Assembly (NCBI GenBank): GCA_024138015.1
Contig: JAMXBB010000009.1
Coordinates: 14,787,599-14,851,598, forward strand
Direction: 5' to 3'
DNA from: Lumnitzera littorea
Lineage: Eukaryota > Streptophyta > Magnoliopsida > Myrtales > Combretaceae
Length of the DNA: 64,000 bases
The translations under genes were made by a program, and so were the position numbers. This document shows positions 60,201 to 64,000 of this stretch, one piece after another. Within the stretch, counting starts at the first letter, position 1. Each line of letters begins with the position of its first letter. A model generated the notes under the pieces. The model saw only the letters and a program-made list of their open reading frames with translations, did no database searches and had not been told where the DNA came from.

Positions 60201-61440
60201 TACAAATGAAGAGATTAAGGCAACAAAGATTGTACCTTTATCTCACCTATAAAGAGATGATAAAGTGGTGTAGCCTTAGGATAGGAAAGGAATATGCATG
60301 ATGCAATCGGCTTATCATTTCATCCACTCTGGGAAGAAAACATGAGAGAGGGCTTCATCTTCTATTTCAATTCAACTAAGTGATTGGAAGCAAATTTGGA
60401 AAATTGACATGTTACCAAAAGTTAGATTCTTCATATGGCGTACAGTACACAATAGTAATGCAAATTTCTCAAATTTACACAGGAGTTATATGGCTTAGGA
60501 TCCAAATTGTCCTTAGTGTGGTGAGATTGAAACAATAGAGCATGTGATTCTGTAGTGTAAGTGGACAACTAGGACTTTGGTTTGGTAGTTTTGGACTAAG
60601 GGTTGGATGAGAAATCAAATCTCCTTTTCTTCGTTGGTAGAATGATGCAAGATCTAAAATAGAGGATAAAGGAACTATAAGAAAGGACTTTAATTCAAAA
60701 TTGGCTTTACTGTGTTGGATTATTTGGTGTGAGAAATGTAATGCTTTATACAATCACAAAAACCTCAACCCTAGCTTTGTAGTATAAGCTTTTCTCGAAC
60801 ATTACAGTGAGTGGATGAGATTGAAAAAAAGAGTCGTACCTATTGTTGAACTCGAGGTGTAAAGGCCTTCGCGAATTTGAAAAGCTTTATTGGCAAATGA
60901 AATCAAAATTAACATTGATACTTCATGGTCTAGGCAAGCTATACCAAGAGGCTTAGGTGCTATGGTAAGAAATCAGAGAGGTGAAGTAATTGTAAGGATA
61001 GGAGAACAAGTTTTTAGGTTAGATGCTAAAACCCTAGAATCTAAAGCAGTATAGTTGTTTTAGTAAAGGAGATGGCCTCAAGAAAGGTAGTGATAGAAAT
61101 GGATGCAACTATGGTTTTCAAAATAATAAAAGAAAATAAAGAGTTTGATAGGTGTGATGTGACTAAATAGTATGCCAAGTGGTTTATAGTGGACATAGTT
61201 AATGCTATACTTTGTGAGTTAAAGTCATTTGGTGAGACTGTAATTTCTTTAATTCTTGTAATTAGAAATGGCAACTCAGTGGCAAATTAGGTGGCTTCAC
61301 ACAAGAGGAGGGAAATGTTTCCAATGGAGTGGTGGTCCAACCTTGCATTCACCCTCTAGAAGTTCATCCACTTAGATGTTTATCTTCTTGTAATTTCCTT
61401 GATAATGGATAAATAAAAGGGGACTTGTTTCTTATAGAAA
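57230..61440 (+). pseudogene. LINE ORF2 remnant (endonuclease, RT, zf-RVT, RNase H)
   Basis: Collinear but broken. The endonuclease is at 57265-57930 (NFQGIG, FLMETK, FYVDPQGLAKGLVLWWVQG, GDFNEILSDKEKE). RT is at 58570-59750 (FRPISLYSSLYKIISKIL, ENQSAFILGRLIQDN, then GLRQGDPLSPYLFILVAD, then the FADD motif at 59305-59316). The RT zinc-finger domain is near 60500-60590 (CP*CGEIETIEHVIL*CKW). RNase H is at 60870-61330 (EIKINIDTSW, LGAMVRNQRGEVI). A T-run of 16 directly follows the FADDC codons and breaks the frame. The 3' end is near 61440; a poly-A tail is not clear. The element carries a plant-type RNase H, an L1 subfamily trait. Confidence 0.9.
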
Positions 61441-64000
61441 AGAAAAAATTGGAGTCAATTAGGCTTTTGGTCACATTGGAAACGCTAAACAACTTTCATC
61501 CATGTTAGACGCATGCACGTTCATCGAATATAACAATTATAATGGCATGCAAAATTAACTGAACAAGGGCATTGATCATCCCTTGCATTGAAAAAAGGTC
61601 CAATTTTGTTATAGCATATCCCCCTCGCTCGCTTTCTACTCTTAAAATCCAATTACTCGAAATTCGATTAACAATCAATTGGTTGGGAATTTCTTAAAAA
61701 AAAATGAAAATAAAATGATATTATTTTACTTATTTGATTTGATGTGCATTTGAGAATTATAAATAAGAGAGAAAAAACTCACACATAGAAAACTAGAGGA
61801 AGAGAAGGATATGAAGAGGAAGAAGAAGATGAAAAGGGAGAGAGAGGATGAGGTTTTTTTATGGAAGGAGAAGAAGTTATTTTAAGAATTAAGAACCTAA
61901 CAATAGCATTAGAAGAGAAGTAGAATTCCATAATTCTCAAAAAATAAAATAATAAGTGAATTTTCACTTTTCATTTATTTTTGCTACATATACATAATTT
62001 GATCCTTAATCTTGGAAAACCGAATAAACCTATTGCAAAACCCTCATGGCCTGTTGACATGAATATGAATCTCTTACTTTGCGATACAGTTTTGATTTTT
62101 TCTATGCCATTCCCTTCAAAGACATAGAAAAGCACATATAGCAAGCCTATCGAAATCATCCCACATGTTTAAGTTATTAAAGTTACTATGCTTCGATTTG
62201 ATAAAAGCATTATTATATCAATCACTTGCTAAAAAATAAATTTTCATGTTGGGTCTTATCCCTTATAAAACTAAGCAAAAACAAATTCTCCTCAAATATT
62301 TAGACTAAATAACACAAGATCCTGCAATTGGTCTATCCTTTTTCTTTTTCTTTTTCTTTTTTTTTTTTTGCCAACTATTTTATAGGCAAAAAAAAAAAAT
62401 GAAAGTATAAGAATTCAAACTGTTCCAACAGGAAAATAATATCGACAATTAACTTATTTGGCATGCCAAAAGGCACACGGTGATGACCTTGACTTCGTGA
62501 AAGAGTCGTCCGTGTTTGTTATAAGAGAAACTCATTCAAACATCATTTGCCCTAGTTTTTTTAATATCCGTAGCTTAACCCATCAAACATATTTGCAAAA
62601 GTCTTTGGCAAGTACTCGTTTATACCGGCCAAATTTATAAAATAATCCTACCGCCGTCCTTTTTTTCTGGGTAAAGTTTCTTACAACAAGACAAGTATAG
62701 TTTGACCTTTTGTTTTTTATATAAATACCAAATACAACTCTCAAACTATTAATTTGATGACCATCTAGACTCCTAGAGTACAACTACTCTATTTATAGTG
62801 AACCTTTTGTGATTCTAATAACAGATGAGGGTGTATGTGCATATATTTAGAAGTTTTGAAAAGTAAAATCAGAATTTATATACACCTCATTAACAAATTA
62901 AAGAGAGTATTTATAATTAACCTTTTTTTCCCCTTTTGGCATATAGTTAATAGTTTAACTAACTTTGAAGCAGATCTTTTACTTACATGAAGTCCTTGCA
63001 TCAACAACTATAGAAAGTCTTGATTTTGTGTCATTAGTTTCTAAATATAAATTAAAAAAATTTCAGTGCCATCTCGATCTTTTGAAATATTAGGAATAGG
63101 GTCTATTATGTAAAACAACCAATCTGGCGGTTTGTCTCCTAATGGACAGACATACAATTTCAATTGAAATTATATATGCAACGAGGCAAAGCCTCATCCA
63201 CCGTTTGTTTTTTTATTTTTTTGCGAAAGATAACTTTATATAAAGTCACTTATATATACATATAAACTCTAATACAAATATGTAAATTCTAGTTAAAGCT
63301 ACCGTTATCAGAATCAATATATTTATACTAGAATCTATATGTTTGTGCATATTTCAGTAATTAGAATATATACCAAAATTTATATATTTATATATTAATA
63401 TTAAAATACGTGTGTATTACAATTTCATGTCATGACTTCATATGAAGTTGTCCACACGTAATTTAACATAAGTAATTCAGGTGATTTTGCTTAAATTAAT
63501 AATCATTCTTTGGTTAAAAAATATCGTAGACTACAATTTTTTTTTTTTTTTCTCTATCTGTTGCGCCACTAAAACAAAAGGATTTAATTCATCCTTACCC
63601 ATTGTCAAAGATTATAACCGGGAAATTTTCTCAAAAGTAGCTTTGGAAGGAGAGTGAAGAGTTTAATTACCAATCAAATGAGCATTTATATATATTGAAT
63701 TATGTTAATATATGCATCTGCGCACTAAATGTGTTTATTACCGTTTAGTTAAATTATTCGCTAGGTAGATATTTACCCTTCAAGAACCTTTTTGTCCTTC
63801 AACTATCAACTCAGTGTGAAAACCGATATTCCTAATGCTACGATGCCACGAGTGTCCTTGCTTGTTGGAAAAAACACGCCTTTAATGGTGATGCCCTCCG
63901 GACTTTATGGTAGGGAATAAGCAGCTACAAAGGAGTAGGGTATACTGTCTATCTTACTTCATTTCACGACTACATATTCTCAAATTTTATAACCAAAGCC
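61441..64000. other. Intergenic, no gene recognised
   Basis: AT-rich throughout, with a GA-rich stretch at 61770-61860, CTTTTT-type runs at 62340-62368, and short TA-rich tracts around 63250-63420. Open frames of 60-77 codons here match nothing I know. The last 250 bases are somewhat less AT-rich and could be the edge of another element or gene. Confidence 0.5.

Noticed and set aside
1..64000. CRISPR array, operon or secondary-metabolite cluster
   Set aside because: The window is plant nuclear DNA with two ordinary genes and transposon remnants; the repeats seen are LTRs, TIRs, tandem duplications and microsatellites.

Overview
The window is AT-rich nuclear DNA from a flowering plant, most likely a dicot. 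It holds spliceosomal GT..AG genes, TATA promoters, a telo-box leader and a full set of plant transposon families: Ty3/gypsy LTRs, Mutator-like elements (MULEs), an L1-type LINE with DUF4283 and RNase H, and hAT-like ends. The species cannot be named from this sequence. Only two genes look intact, both on the + strand. One is a complete cytosolic ascorbate peroxidase (about 13.45-17.4 kb; nine coding exons, 250 residues, all key residues present). The other encodes a 149-residue protein with a basic patch and a C-terminal coiled coil (about 42.9-44.9 kb; one coding exon behind a 5'UTR intron), which I do not recognise.

Layout. 0-3.3 kb: the 5' LTR, primer-binding site and gag start of a minus-strand Ty3/gypsy element that leaves the window on the left. 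3.3-8.2 kb: an older Athila-like 3' end whose LTR is split by a solo LTR of the same family as the first, with a 5-bp target duplication CTAAT. 8.2-12.5 kb: two related LTR remnants in opposite orientation, one carrying a GC-rich minisatellite. 12.5-17.4 kb: promoter and ascorbate peroxidase gene. 17.4-26.7 kb: old LTR-type sequence with a nested 3-kb solo LTR (target duplication ATATG) inside a TA-rich tract. 26.7-32.3 kb: a dead MULE, + strand. 32.3-36.5 kb: old repeats. 36.5-38.7 kb: a non-autonomous MULE with long inverted ends and a perfect 10-bp target duplication, its left flank tandemly duplicated. 39.3-41.6 kb: a second MULE transposase remnant, minus strand. 42.0-42.5 kb: a 150-bp tandem repeat. 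42.9-44.9 kb: the coiled-coil gene. 45-50 kb: LTR-like pieces, a composite direct/inverted duplication and a perfect palindrome. 50.2-54.6 kb: a decayed Ty3/gypsy internal region and 3' LTR. 55.7-61.4 kb: a decayed LINE. 61.4-64 kb: no recognisable gene.

The two genes have no evident functional link; they are single genes separated by about 25 kb of nested transposon debris. I found no gene cluster or unknown multi-gene system. The points most worth a second look are the internally repeated leader intron of the ascorbate peroxidase gene, the unidentified coiled-coil gene, the MULE insertion with its later flank duplication, the minisatellite with 10-bp size steps, and the composite duplication near 48 kb. 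All similarity statements come from reading by eye; no alignment or database search was run.
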